Source: Halobellus captivus (GTDB taxonomy: Archaea > Halobacteriota > Halobacteria > Halobacteriales > Haloferacaceae). From it: a DNA stretch of 64,000 nucleotides. The stretch covers positions 117,495 through 181,494 of the forward strand of contig NZ_RDQE01000007.1 in NCBI RefSeq assembly GCF_003697845.1, given 5' to 3'. The notes beneath the pieces were generated by a model. The model was given only the letters and a program-made list of their open reading frames with translations. It was not told where the DNA came from and did no database searches. Of the stretch, positions 1 through 9,453 are shown one piece after another; position 1 is the first letter of the stretch; the number at the start of each line of letters is the position of its first letter. A program made the position numbers and the translations under genes.

Positions 1-1
1 T

Positions 2-793
2 GCTCATCCGAAAAAGATCAACCAGATCGCAGACACCGACAAGAAAACCGACCGCGTTGACGCCAAAGAACTCGCGCGGATGCTCCGGTTAAATTCGGTG
101 CCTGAAAGCTACGTACCGACCGAGGAGGTCAAGGAAGCCCGCGCACGAGTGCGCGGGCGACAGACCTTGGTCGAAAACCGTACCAAGTACGCCAACAAGG
201 TCCATGGACTCCTCTCCGATCACGGCATCACCGAAGACGTGAAACCGCTAACCGTGGAGGGACGAGAGTCCCTGCGGGGACTCTCGATCCCGACGCCGTT
301 CGACACGTTGCTTGAGTCGTACCTCGACCTGATCGAGTCGCTCACCGAAGAGATTCAGAAGCTCGATGAGACGATCGAAGAGCGTGCTGGGTCTCTGAAG
401 GAGACCCAGCTGCTGATGACGATCCCTGGGGTGAGCTACTACACGGCGCTGACGATCTACGCGGAGTTAGGTGGGATCGACCGGTTTGACGGTGACAAGG
501 AGGTCGTCAGTTACGTCGGATTGAACCCGGTGATCCGCGAGTCAGGCGACTCGCGGATCGAAGGGGGTATCTCGAAACGTGGATCAGGTCGCGTGCGATG
601 GCTGCTCGTTCAAGCAGCAAACACCGCAGTCCATACCAGTAACGACGAGTATCTGAGCCGGTTCTACGACCGGTTAGCAAGCCGGAAGAACTCACAAAAA
701 GCGATCGTGGCAGCAGCTCGGAAGATGCTGGTATCGATCTACCACATGCTTGATCGGAGAGAAGTGTACGATCCACCGGGTGTGACCGCATAG
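2..793 (+). CDS. IS110-family transposase, 3' part (5' end outside window)
   Basis: The frame is already open at base 2, upstream of the first ATG (80), and reads KTDRVDAKELA, the end of the DEDD (RuvC-like) domain of IS110 transposases; the start codon lies outside the window. After a helical spacer comes the Transposase_20 domain: IPGVSYYTALTIYAELG, then YVGLNP and an ISKRGSGRVRWLL block, the conserved region of that active site. The enzyme would catalyse excision and integration of the element, in known cases guided by a bridge RNA. No stop or frameshift is seen, so it may be intact. Base composition is poorer in GC than the window's core genes. Structured sequence follows the stop codon directly. 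Confidence 0.9.
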   Translation, partial: AHPKKINQIADTDKKTDRVDAKELARMLRLNSVPESYVPTEEVKEARARVRGRQTLVENRTKYANKVHGLLSDHGITEDVKPLTVEGRESLRGLSIPTPFDTLLESYLDLIESLTEEIQKLDETIEERAGSLKETQLLMTIPGVSYYTALTIYAELGGIDRFDGDKEVVSYVGLNPVIRESGDSRIEGGISKRGSGRVRWLLVQAANTAVHTSNDEYLSRFYDRLASRKNSQKAIVAAARKMLVSIYHMLDRREVYDPPGVTA

Positions 794-801
794 AGGGTGA
801 T

Positions 802-830
802 CTGAGGGCCGCCGGTCCGGCGGCCCTCAG
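802..830. repeat. Perfect inverted repeat (hairpin) after the IS110 transposase
   Basis: CTGAGGGCCGCCGG (802-815) is matched exactly by its complement at 817-830 around a single T. It starts 8 bases after the transposase stop. It could be a terminator stem, part of the element's end, or a stem of a structured RNA. Confidence 0.8.
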
Positions 831-914
831 TGACCAGCCGAGGCCCTCCGTGAGCGTCAGCTATCGCCGGACAGCGACCGCACCGCAGACACGTTCCGAC
901 CGCCTCCCGGCTGT
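802..914 (+). other. Candidate structured non-coding tail of the IS110 element
   Basis: Beyond the perfect hairpin, CAGCCG at 835-840 can pair with CGGCTG at 908-913, with CGAGGC/GCCTC pairing extending it across a bulge, so a second long-range stem is possible. IS1111-type members of IS110 carry their bridge RNA downstream of the transposase. Whether this tail is such an RNA is inference only; the element's right end was not located. Bases 915-1014 hold nothing recognisable. Confidence 0.3.
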
Positions 915-1014
915 AGGAACAGCAGATCCCCAGACGGCGTAATCATTTTATCGCTAGACGTGGTTTGCCCGGCTAGCAGCGTTTCCATAGGTGAATCCGA
1001 TGACGGCGCGGGGA

Positions 1015-1851
1015 TCACTGTTTGAGAGTCTGTTCGAGGTTGTAGACTGCGGCGATCAACACGAGTTCACGGAACTCACGGTACCGCTCGCGAGGGTGGA
1101 CAGCGGGGACGAACCGACACTTGATGGCCGAAAAGGCACAGTCTCAAACATCCAGCGCTGACCGTATAATTCGCTGTCCAACCGTGCGTTGTGCGCGCGA
1201 TCGTAGGCATCGAACAGCCGATGGTGAAGGAATGGCTGGACGCCCTCTGAACGAAGGTGTCCCGCAGCGATTGGTCGTCATAGCCTTTGTCACCGGCGAG
1301 ACTCTCGATTTTTCGGTGTTGCGAAGAGCCACTCGACGGCTGTCCTGGGTGTCGTGAGGCCAGTGTGCCGAGCAGTGAATATCGAGGATGGCACACGAGT
1401 CAGTACCGACGAGGGGCGTCGTTTTGAGCGTGCGTATGTGTCGATCCGAGCGGTGTTGGTAGTGTCTCGATGCCGTTTCACGGTCAAAGAAGGTGGCATC
1501 GATTGCTCCATGCGAATCCGGATCGCACTGTTGAGCAGTCGCTTGAAGTAAGCGCCGCCACACCGGCATGGGAACCCTCTCGAACGACCGGTACAGCGTT
1601 GAGGATGCGAGAAATGCTGTCCGCGATAGCTGTAACAACCGTCGAACTCGATCTATCTCACTCGCCCAATCCACAATTTCGCGGTACGTCGCGTCCATGT
1701 GAACCCTCAAAAACCGGAGCGTGACATGCTTCCAGCCGGGAAATCTGTTGCCAGTTGGATCACTCACCGCTGTCGGATTGGCGGCACAGCGCTTTTGAGT
1801 CAGCGACCCGGCTTGCTTAACGAAGTGGAAGAGTAGGGTAGACACATTCAA
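1015..1851 (-). pseudogene. IS5-family (ISH1-like) transposase, frameshifted remnant
   Basis: Read on the minus strand, the protein starts at an ATG (1851) and is recognisable through CDPDSHGAIDATFFDRETAS and ILDIHCSAHWPHDT, the first catalytic Asp region of IS5-type DDE transposases. It then breaks: the continuation (TEKIESLAGDKGYDDQSLRDT, holding the second Asp) and the C-terminal part (RERYREFRELVLIAAVYNLE, ending at a TGA at 1015-1017) lie in other frames. At least two frameshifts are needed to join them, so the product cannot be functional. Terminal repeats were not identified. Low GC relative to the core and its place beside the IS110 gene mark the segment as an insertion hot spot. Confidence 0.85.
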
Positions 1852-1997
1852 CTCTTCCGCTTCGCCATTGCCTTTACAGCGACGCTATCCCGCCACCTTC
1901 TGCGGATTCATTAGAGTAGAGCCTTGATACTCGGTGGCATTAGCTACCTATTAGATGGCTACAAAACAATTATAATTCATGATACTAACACTCTTCT

Positions 1998-2927
1998 ATG
2001 AAAATAGCAGTATACGGTGCCGGTGGTATCGGTGGTTACTTCGGCGGACAGTTAGCAAGCGCGGGTGCAGACGTACATTTGATCGCGCGCGGTTCACATC
2101 TCGCAGCCATACAGGAGGACGGCCTCCACATCGAGAGTATACACGGTGATTTTCATGTCAACCTCCCGGCAACGGATGACCCTGCCGAGATCGGCGAATG
2201 CGATTATGTGCTTGTCTGTGTAAAATCGTTTGACACCGAGGCGATCATCGAGAAGCTCGGCCCGCTCCTCGGATCAGAGACTGCAGTTATTTCGCTACAA
2301 AACGGCGTCGACAACGAAAGAAAGCTCGCGGCCGAGATCGGCGAGGAACACGTGATGGGCGGATTGGCGTATATTTTTTCGACGATTAGTGAGCCTGGCC
2401 ACGTTCAGCACGCCGACGGGCCTGCACGGATCATCTTCGGGGAGATAGACGGGACACGAAGTAATCGAGCCGAGCGGCTTCGGAGGCTCTGCAAACGGGC
2501 CGACGGCATGGAAGGTGTTCACTCGGCAGACATTTGGATTGACCTCTGGGAGAAATTCATGTTTATTTGCGCACAGGCAGGCTCAACTGCGGCGATCCGT
2601 CTCCCGATCGACGAGATCCGTGACGTCGACGAATCCTGGAAACTGTTTTGCGGTCTCCTCGAAGAGGCCCGAGATGTTGCAGTTGCGGAAGGAGTCGAGG
2701 TGACCGACACCGCGCTTGAAGAATGGATCAAATTCGCGAAGAATCTCGACGAAGGGACTTACTCTTCGCTATACCACGACATGGTCAACGGCAATCGGAT
2801 GGAACTCGAGGCTCTCCACGGTACGCTCGTCCGAAAGGCCGACGAGCATGACATCTCTGTTCCTTGGACTCGAAGCGTATATGCGGTCTTGTACCCTTGG
2901 GCCGTTCGGAACGCTCCCGACCAGTAG
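1998..2927 (+). CDS. PanE/ApbA-family 2-dehydropantoate 2-reductase-like dehydrogenase
   Basis: 309 aa, the usual length for ketopantoate reductases, which reduce 2-dehydropantoate with NADPH in CoA synthesis. An N-terminal Rossmann fold is shown by GAGGIGGYFGG (residues 7-17) and the CVKS strand end (K76); NGVDN follows near 102. The catalytic lysine is the K of LWEKF (187), and a Glu sits in the late NRMELEALHG block. The Asn usually four residues after that Lys is Ile here, so a true ketopantoate reductase is not certain; it may act on another 2-oxo acid in the accessory block. A TATA-like AATTATAATTC at about 1968-1978 lies some 30 bp before the ATG, consistent with a leaderless transcript. 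It faces the importer operon tail to tail. Confidence 0.8.
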   Translation: MKIAVYGAGGIGGYFGGQLASAGADVHLIARGSHLAAIQEDGLHIESIHGDFHVNLPATDDPAEIGECDYVLVCVKSFDTEAIIEKLGPLLGSETAVISLQNGVDNERKLAAEIGEEHVMGGLAYIFSTISEPGHVQHADGPARIIFGEIDGTRSNRAERLRRLCKRADGMEGVHSADIWIDLWEKFMFICAQAGSTAAIRLPIDEIRDVDESWKLFCGLLEEARDVAVAEGVEVTDTALEEWIKFAKNLDEGTYSSLYHDMVNGNRMELEALHGTLVRKADEHDISVPWTRSVYAVLYPWAVRNAPDQ

Positions 2928-3170
2928 TACGGCTGTCGCCCGCATCATTCTCATTTGTTTTTGTCTCCCGAAATTCCTCTATCGGTTATCATCCATACAT
3001 TGACTAGCCCGCTGCCGATTCCAGCATCAGCGTACATGTCGATCACTCTCACGAACAGATTTTCGGGATCGATACTCAGTACGATATGATATAGTTCCAC
3101 GGTATGAGTTTCGCCGATCCGGGTATGATTGTCTGTTAACCGAAATTTGGTAGTGACTGATTAGAGTGGA

Positions 3171-4490
3171 TCAGTCATTATCGTTCTCCGTCGATGCGTC
3201 CGGTGTTTTCGGGATTGATGGCGGCTCATCGTAACAGAGGAAACAGGCGACCTCGCGATCCTCACCGATATCGATCCCACTAGGATCGCGGGTTCGACAG
3301 ATCGTAGTGAAGGCATTATTGAGAGTCTGATGGGCCTCGGAAAAATTGCCTTGAACGGCGAGGTGCGCTGCTTTGTTGATGACCGATTCGGCATCCGAGT
3401 TGAGGGTTGGGAGCCCGAATACCTCTCGGATTCGGGAGGCATGCCGTGCGATCGTCTCTTTGTCTGACGTATCTTCATCGATCGTGTACTCTGAGAGACT
3501 CCTCGGGTTCGTCTCCAGACGATGTTGAAGCGTGACGAGGTTCTGCCAAGTTTCCTGTTCGAACTCGAAATCCGGCGGCTGGATAACGTCACGACAGCGC
3601 GTGTGGAACCGACAACCGTTCGGAGGATTCCGCGGTGAAGGAACATCTCCGGAGACCCCTTCGATCGTGCGGTGCTGTTCCTGTAGATCCGCCCGTGGGA
3701 TCGACTCGAGCAGCGCCCTCGTGTAGGGGTGTTGTGGATCGTCGAAGATCATGTCGGTCGGACCGATCTCAACAAGACGCCCGAGGTACATGACTGCAAC
3801 TCGATCACAGATGTAGCGTACGACTCCGAGATCGTGAGCAATAAACAGGTAGGTGAGTCCGAATTCTTTCTGCAGATCATCGAGCAGGTTAAGAACCTGT
3901 GCTTGGACAGACACGTCCAGTGCCGATACTGGCTCGTCGAGAAGAATGAACTCCGGCTCAAGCACGAGCGCACGAGCGATACAGATCCGCTGACGCTGCC
4001 CCCCGGAGAATTCCCGCGGATAGCGGTCGATCTGATCCTCAGAGAGCCCAACCCGTTCGAGCATTGCGACGACCTTCTCTCGCCGCTCGGCTTTCGTTCC
4101 GATGTCGTGGATGTCGAGTGGTTCGCGGACAATCTCGCCAACCGTAAGCCGTGGGTTTAGACTTGAGAACGGGTCTTGGAAGACGATCTGGATGTCCTGT
4201 CGGAGGGTGTTGAGTTCCGACTTGTCCATCTCGTAGATGTTCTCGTCCTCGAAATATGTCGCACCGCCAGTGGGCTCCAGCAACCGGAGGATCGTCTTTC
4301 CGATCGTTGATTTGCCACAGCCCGATTCGCCGACGAGTCCGAAAGTCTCGCCGCGCTTGATGTCGAAGGAGACGCCGTCAACGGCTTGGACCGGCGGTGT
4401 CTCGAGATTCAGTAATTTGTCGAGAAACGAATCCTCTGGATCGAAGTGCTTCTCGAGGTCTTCGACGGAGACGAGTGTGTCAGAACTCAC
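3171..4490 (-). CDS. Peptide/nickel-type ABC importer, ATP-binding protein (OppF/DppF-like)
   Basis: 439 aa. Walker [10 protein letters not shown] is at residues 54-62, followed by the signature [15 protein letters not shown] and Walker B FILLDEP. The oligopeptide C-terminal domain begins near [20 protein letters not shown]. Between that Cys motif and the final EVACFLCY block there are about 100 extra residues, so the protein is much longer than a usual DppF (about 330 aa). It is the last gene of the operon and overlaps the preceding ATPase gene by 4 bp (4487-4490). The two ATPases would form the heterodimeric motor of the importer. Substrate cannot be read from the sequence. Confidence 0.93.
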   Translation of the reverse strand: MSSDTLVSVEDLEKHFDPEDSFLDKLLNLETPPVQAVDGVSFDIKRGETFGLVGESGCGKSTIGKTILRLLEPTGGATYFEDENIYEMDKSELNTLRQDIQIVFQDPFSSLNPRLTVGEIVREPLDIHDIGTKAERREKVVAMLERVGLSEDQIDRYPREFSGGQRQRICIARALVLEPEFILLDEPVSALDVSVQAQVLNLLDDLQKEFGLTYLFIAHDLGVVRYICDRVAVMYLGRLVEIGPTDMIFDDPQHPYTRALLESIPRADLQEQHRTIEGVSGDVPSPRNPPNGCRFHTRCRDVIQPPDFEFEQETWQNLVTLQHRLETNPRSLSEYTIDEDTSDKETIARHASRIREVFGLPTLNSDAESVINKAAHLAVQGNFSEAHQTLNNAFTTICRTRDPSGIDIGEDREVACFLCYDEPPSIPKTPDASTENDND

Positions 4491-5731
4491 GACGGCTCAC
4501 CCCCTTCACCGTCGAAGTGATCGCGAATCGATCGATCTTCGTCGAACTCCCTGTTAGCAAGGTAACATCGTACTCTGTGGTCATCGTTGATCTCGTATTC
4601 AGGTGGCTTCTCCATACATTCTTCCATGGCTTTTGGACAGCGATCGGCGAAGTAACACCGGTCTCCCATCTCGTGGTCCAGCAGGCTCGGCACGTTCCCC
4701 GGGATCGGACGGAGTCGTTCTGCTTCGTCGATCTCCGGAATCGATCCGAGTAAACCGGCGGTGTAGGGGTGAGTGTGATTCTCGAAGATCTCCTTGAGAG
4801 TGCCCCGTTCGGCGATCTCTCCAGCGTACATCACACCAAGGCGGTCGGCCACACGGGCGACTACTCCGAGATTGTGGGTGATCAGGATAACACTCATACC
4901 TCGTTCCTCCTGGATATCACTGAGGAGGCTGAGAATCTGCGCTTGGATCGTCACATCAAGTGCAGTGGTTGGTTCGTCGGCGATCAGCAGATCTGGCTCA
5001 CCAGCGAGCGCCTGTGCGATCATCGCTCGCTGGAGCATTCCTCCAGAGAACTGGTGAGGGTACTCTTGAGCTCGCTTCTTCGGATCAGGTATCCCGACAA
5101 GTTCGAGCAACTCTATTGCACGCTCCATGCTTGGTTCCGTGACGAAGCTTTTCGAAGGAAGGATACTCCCCAGAACCATCGATTTGAAGCCGTACCCCTG
5201 CGTTCGAGAGCGAGCAGATCGGGGATTCGAACTCGTGCGCTGCTGTACCTCCACTGCCTCGGCGATCTGCTCACCCACAGTCGAAGTCGGATCGAAACTG
5301 CTCATCGGATCTTGGAATATCATGCTGAAGGAGTTCCCGCGGAGCGATCGGTGGACGCTCTCGGGTAGCTCCAGCAGATTCACGAACTCGTCGCGAACCG
5401 CCTGTGACTGCTGTTCGTTGAATTCGTCGGCGAGCGATCTGTTTCGGAACCAGATTTCGCCGTCAGTGATCCGTCCAGGGCTTTCGATCAGATCGAGGAT
5501 CGACAGTCCCGTTACACTCTTTCCGGATCCGGATTCGCCGACAATGCCGAATACTTCGCCCTCCTTGACTTCGAAGTCGAGACTTTCGACGGCATTTACT
5601 TGTCCCTCGTCTGTGAAGAATCTGGTCGACAGGTTCCTAACCTTCAACAGCGTGTTGGGACCGAAATCCGGCTCATTGTCTGTTCCAGCGGACCGCTGTA
5701 CACTAGTCGTCGAAGCGTCGTTGTGTGTCAT
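4487..5731 (-). CDS. Peptide/nickel-type ABC importer, ATP-binding protein (OppD/DppD-like)
   Basis: 414 aa. Walker A is GESGSGKSV, the signature is [15 protein letters not shown] and Walker [13 protein letters not shown]. The C-terminal oligo_HPY domain with [10 protein letters not shown] is present. A polar, Ser/Arg-rich insertion separates the Q-loop (MIFQDPMSS) from the helical domain. The start overlaps the end of the upstream permease gene by 4 bp (5728-5731), and its own stop overlaps the next ATPase, so translation is probably coupled. It pairs with the OppF-like ATPase. Confidence 0.93.
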   Translation of the reverse strand: MTHNDASTTSVQRSAGTDNEPDFGPNTLLKVRNLSTRFFTDEGQVNAVESLDFEVKEGEVFGIVGESGSGKSVTGLSILDLIESPGRITDGEIWFRNRSLADEFNEQQSQAVRDEFVNLLELPESVHRSLRGNSFSMIFQDPMSSFDPTSTVGEQIAEAVEVQQRTSSNPRSARSRTQGYGFKSMVLGSILPSKSFVTEPSMERAIELLELVGIPDPKKRAQEYPHQFSGGMLQRAMIAQALAGEPDLLIADEPTTALDVTIQAQILSLLSDIQEERGMSVILITHNLGVVARVADRLGVMYAGEIAERGTLKEIFENHTHPYTAGLLGSIPEIDEAERLRPIPGNVPSLLDHEMGDRCYFADRCPKAMEECMEKPPEYEINDDHRVRCYLANREFDEDRSIRDHFDGEGGEPS

Positions 5732-6663
5732 TCGTATCCCTCTTGAAGACCGGGATCAAGTGCGTCGCGAAGCCAATCACCGAGCAAATTTACACCGATG
5801 ACTGCAAACAGGATTGCCACCCCTGGAACGCTAGCGATCCACCACGCTGTTCCGAGGTAATCGCGACCAGCAGAGATGTCATAACCCCACGACAGCGTCG
5901 TTCCGGAGAATCCGAGGAAAGAAAGAGTACTCTCGGTTAGGATTGCGTGAGCAAGCCGCAGCGTCCAGAAGACGAGTAGAGGTGTCATAGTATTCGGAAG
6001 AACGTGAATGAACATGACGCGGATGTTGCTAGCACCAGCTGCTTCAGATGATTTGACATACTCCTCCTCACGAACCGAGAGTGCCTCGCCGCGCGCGAGG
6101 CGAGCGAACTGTCGGACTGCGATAACACCGATCACGAATGCAACGGTTCCAGGGAATGTGAAGCTGTCAGGCATCTCTTGGGCGAACCCGAGTGCGACGA
6201 TTGGATCCGGGATATTGATCGCGATCGGTCCGATGATCGAGAATATCGTGAGAGCCAACACAAGGCCGGGAATTGCGAGTGAGACATCGACGCTCCGCAT
6301 CGCAACGTCGTCAATCCAGCCGCGGTAGTATCCGGAAATGATTCCAATTCCGATCCCGACAAGCGCCCCAAATCCAGACGCGACAACGCCGACGAGAAGT
6401 GATGTCCTCGCACCGTAAATAACACGTGAGAGCATGTCTCGACCGAGTGCATCTGTCCCAAGCGGGTACTCCCACGTCCCGCCGAGGAAAACCGGCGGTT
6501 GATTACGGACCTGTAACATCTGTTGCGTCGGATCATGTGGTGCTAGCAGGGGGGCGAGAACGGCGACGAAGATTGCACCTCCGACGAGGATCAATCCCAG
6601 CTTTGCTAGGAAGGATCGACTCAATTCGTTCTTGAGATTTCTGATCGTGCGTGTTGAAATCAT
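5728..6663 (-). CDS. Peptide/nickel-type ABC importer, permease (OppC/DppC-like)
   Basis: 311 aa integral membrane protein. An N-terminal cytoplasmic stretch and first helix (LGLILVGGAIFVAVLAPLLA) are followed by the periplasmic-side loop PLGTDALGRDMLSRVIYGARTS, a hallmark of DppC-type permeases, then five more hydrophobic segments. The EAA loop, which contacts the ATPases, appears as EEEYVKSSEAAGASNIRVMFIHVLPNTM. Overlaps of 4 bp with both neighbours place it in the middle of the importer operon. Confidence 0.93.
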   Translation of the reverse strand: MISTRTIRNLKNELSRSFLAKLGLILVGGAIFVAVLAPLLAPHDPTQQMLQVRNQPPVFLGGTWEYPLGTDALGRDMLSRVIYGARTSLLVGVVASGFGALVGIGIGIISGYYRGWIDDVAMRSVDVSLAIPGLVLALTIFSIIGPIAINIPDPIVALGFAQEMPDSFTFPGTVAFVIGVIAVRQFARLARGEALSVREEEYVKSSEAAGASNIRVMFIHVLPNTMTPLLVFWTLRLAHAILTESTLSFLGFSGTTLSWGYDISAGRDYLGTAWWIASVPGVAILFAVIGVNLLGDWLRDALDPGLQEGYE

Positions 6664-7661
6664 TCGCTTTCACCCTCTAGCGTCACTCTTGGATCAATAA
6701 TTGTGTACAATATGTCAACGCCGAAATTGATCGTGACCCACGTGATCGCGATGATGATCAGCGTACCTTGGATCACAGGCCAGTCGACAGTTCGAATCGC
6801 TCGGATGAGGAATTCACCCATCCCCGGCCATCGGAATACCACCTCGACGACAACAGCTCCGTTGATGAACGACCCAAACTGTAGACCCAGTACCGTGACG
6901 ACCGGGATCAGACTGTTTCGGAGTACGTGTTTGAATGTAACCAGTGTCTCTGGAAGTCCCTTTGCCCGGAGGACGCGTACGTATTCCTCGCTGAGCTGAT
7001 CGAGCATCTCACTCCGCGTAAGTCGTGTGAGCAGTGCAACGTAGTACGTTCCAAGCGTGATCGCTGGCAACGTGATATGATAGAGCCACTGAATGATCCC
7101 GTAGCGATTTCCATCTAGTATGAGTAATCTCATCGCCTCGTAGAACCCGAACTCACGACCGCTCGTCGGGAACCAGCCAAGCATGACGGACACAAGTAGA
7201 ACGAGCATGATCCCAAGCCAGAAGTTAGGTGTGCTGATACCCAGCAGTGCAAAAAACGACGCTAGGTAGTCCGGTACTTGATGACGATTGGTCGCACTGA
7301 TGACTCCGAGTGGGATCGACAATACTACTGAAACGAGGGTCGCCGCTACTGCGAGTTCGAGCGTCGCCGGCAGTCGATTGATCGCGAGTTGATTGACCGA
7401 TATCCGGGACACGTACGAATACCCGAGATCACCCTGTACCACTCCACCAATATATCTCAAATATTGGACATACCAGGGTTGATCGAGTCCAAGGTCTTCG
7501 ATCAGACTCTCACGAGCAGTTGGCGGGACATCGGGTGGGATGAGCGCTGACGCGATGTCCACAGGTGAGATGAACCTGAGAGCGAAAATTATTGTCAGCG
7601 CTGCCCACGCTACAACGATACCGTGGATCGTCCGTTTGATTGTGAATTTTAATAACGACAT
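6660..7661 (-). CDS. Peptide/nickel-type ABC importer, permease (OppB/DppB-like)
   Basis: 333 aa, six predicted membrane helices starting with an N-terminal helix after FTIKRTIHG. The long loop GDLGYSYVSRISV and the EAA loop EEYVRVLRAKGLPETLVTFKHVLRNSLIP are typical of DppB permeases. The next gene (DppC-like) overlaps by 4 bp at 6660-6663. The gap of 70 bp to the upstream binding-protein gene is AT-rich and could hold a processing site or an internal promoter; this arrangement is common where the binding protein is made in excess. Confidence 0.93.
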   Translation of the reverse strand: MSLLKFTIKRTIHGIVVAWAALTIIFALRFISPVDIASALIPPDVPPTARESLIEDLGLDQPWYVQYLRYIGGVVQGDLGYSYVSRISVNQLAINRLPATLELAVAATLVSVVLSIPLGVISATNRHQVPDYLASFFALLGISTPNFWLGIMLVLLVSVMLGWFPTSGREFGFYEAMRLLILDGNRYGIIQWLYHITLPAITLGTYYVALLTRLTRSEMLDQLSEEYVRVLRAKGLPETLVTFKHVLRNSLIPVVTVLGLQFGSFINGAVVVEVVFRWPGMGEFLIRAIRTVDWPVIQGTLIIIAITWVTINFGVDILYTIIDPRVTLEGESE

Positions 7662-7731
7662 TTATTCGAAGTGGTACAACTTGATCTCGATCGTGTCTCT
7701 TGTTCTGAAATGTTATAAATAATATTATTTA

Positions 7732-9453
7732 TCACTGCATGTTCATCGAGAACCAGTAGATCTCTTCTTTCGGGATCGGAGTGAAGTCGACGACATCCGT
7801 GTTAGTGCCGAAGAGTGCCGCCTGGAAATATATCGGAACACATGCGGCCTTCTCCATGACGACTCGGTTCGCTTCTTGGAGGATCTCCTCACGCTCGCCG
7901 GTGTCGAGCGTGTTGGCTGCCTCTTCGGAAAGCGCGTCGATGTCCGGATCGGAGAATATCGAGAAGTCGGAATCAAGACGCCCCGTCGTGAAGTTCCGGT
8001 CGATCTTGATCGACGCGTCGTTCGGTGCGGAACCGAACCCGAAGAAATGGAACGCCGGCGCGGGATCGTATTCGGGTGATATCAGGTCTCGATGGCTCGA
8101 CCACTCGCGGATCTCTACGTCGACCGTGAGATTCGACAGCGAATCGAGCTGACCGGCGATCGCCTGTCCCACCTCGGAATCCTTGAGATACCGACCCTGT
8201 GGGACTGCGAGAGTGATCTCCGATCCGGCGTGGCCGGATTCCTCAATAAGCTCCTCTGCCCGGCCGGGATCGTACGGATACATATCCTCCTCAAGCAGGC
8301 CCGGATCGTGTCCGAACCACGTTTCGGGTGTCACTTGGTGTGTGACTTGGCCGAGACCTTCAAGAACGGTCTCGATTAGCGTCTCCTTGTCGATAGCGTG
8401 GTTTAGTGCTTGCCGGAATTGGAGACTGCTGAACGGCTCCACGTCGTACTTCATCATCAGCATCATCGTCCGATCAGTCGCCACGTCGCGGACCTCCGCG
8501 TGCCCGGAGTCGTTGATCCGTTCCATGTCCTCCGGTAGTACACCGTTTATGATGTGGCTCTCTTCCGCGAGAAGCTGACTGATCCGAGTACTAGCCTCGC
8601 TGGAGGCCTGATACGTAAGTTCCTCGGGGAAAGCTTCCAACGACTGATCAACGGCCGGTTGATGCTCGAGTTCGGGATCCCAGTACTCGTCGGGATCGAG
8701 CCGCTCGAACGTGACACTCACGTCGGGTTCGAAGTCAACGAGGCGGTACGGACCGGTTCCGTTCTCGATCTGACCGATGTCCTGGTCGTTTTCCTCAGCC
8801 CAATCCTGATTGATCACGCCACCGGCAAACCCGAGTCGCTGGACGATGATCGGGTCGGGAGCCGTAAGCTGTAGGTCGATCGCGTTCTCCCCATCGACCA
8901 CATCAGCCCCTTCCACGTTCAGCAGCTCGCGCCGCGTCGTCATCCCGACATCGGGATCGGCGACCCGATTGATCGAGTACGCCGCATCCTCTTTCGTAAA
9001 CTCAGAGCCGTCGTGGAAGGTGATCCCGTCTCTGATGTTGATCCGGAGGACTTCGTCCTCGATCCGATCCCAGCCGCTTGCGAGTTGAGGAATCGGCGAC
9101 CCGTCGCCGAGGAAGTCCAGCGTGATCAGCTTGTCGTAGGCGTTGAAAATGATCGAGCGAGCGGGTGACCCAGTAAAGTCCTGTGGGTCCATCGTCCCGG
9201 TGTGGGCGCCCTGCGTGACGATCACTTCGTTGCTTCCGCCATTTCCACCATTTCCACCATCTCCACCATCTCCACCATCTCCACCATCTCCACCATTTCC
9301 ACCATCTCCACCATCTCCACCGTCACCCTCATCGGGATCTTCGCTGGAACAACCTGCTAGTGCGATACTTCCTGCCGTTACGCTACCGTATTTGAGGACA
9401 GCCCGCCGTGATGCCCTGTAACTGTTGTCACTGTGTGGCATGCGCCTAGTCAA
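7732..9453 (-). CDS. ABC importer substrate-binding lipoprotein, SBP family 5
   Basis: 573 aa. A twin-arginine signal with SRRAVLKYG and a lipobox ending at LAGC predicts Tat export and lipid anchoring on the outer face. The mature protein begins with a flexible linker of about 38 residues made of GDG and GNG triplets, then a family 5 solute-binding domain (NEVIVTQGAHTGTMDPQDF onward, with the FHDGSEFTKEDAAYSINR block). Family members bind peptides, nickel or other small molecules; the ligand is not evident. It heads the operon with the two permeases and two ATPases. The linker is coded by a 9-bp tandem repeat that could expand or shrink without changing frame. Confidence 0.93.
   Translation of the reverse strand: MTRRMPHSDNSYRASRRAVLKYGSVTAGSIALAGCSSEDPDEGDGGDGGDGGNGGDGGDGGDGGDGGNGGNGGSNEVIVTQGAHTGTMDPQDFTGSPARSIIFNAYDKLITLDFLGDGSPIPQLASGWDRIEDEVLRINIRDGITFHDGSEFTKEDAAYSINRVADPDVGMTTRRELLNVEGADVVDGENAIDLQLTAPDPIIVQRLGFAGGVINQDWAEENDQDIGQIENGTGPYRLVDFEPDVSVTFERLDPDEYWDPELEHQPAVDQSLEAFPEELTYQASSEASTRISQLLAEESHIINGVLPEDMERINDSGHAEVRDVATDRTMMLMMKYDVEPFSSLQFRQALNHAIDKETLIETVLEGLGQVTHQVTPETWFGHDPGLLEEDMYPYDPGRAEELIEESGHAGSEITLAVPQGRYLKDSEVGQAIAGQLDSLSNLTVDVEIREWSSHRDLISPEYDPAPAFHFFGFGSAPNDASIKIDRNFTTGRLDSDFSIFSDPDIDALSEEAANTLDTGEREEILQEANRVVMEKAACVPIYFQAALFGTNTDVVDFTPIPKEEIYWFSMNMQ
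9235..9324 (-). repeat. 9-bp tandem repeat coding the GGD/GGN linker (10 units)
   Basis: Ten consecutive units of the form TCCACCATY (plus strand) run from 9235 to 9324; the first and last units are variants (TCCGCCATT, TCCACCGTC). They code the glycine-rich linker after the lipobox Cys of the binding protein. Because the unit is a multiple of three, copy-number change keeps the frame. Confidence 0.9.
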
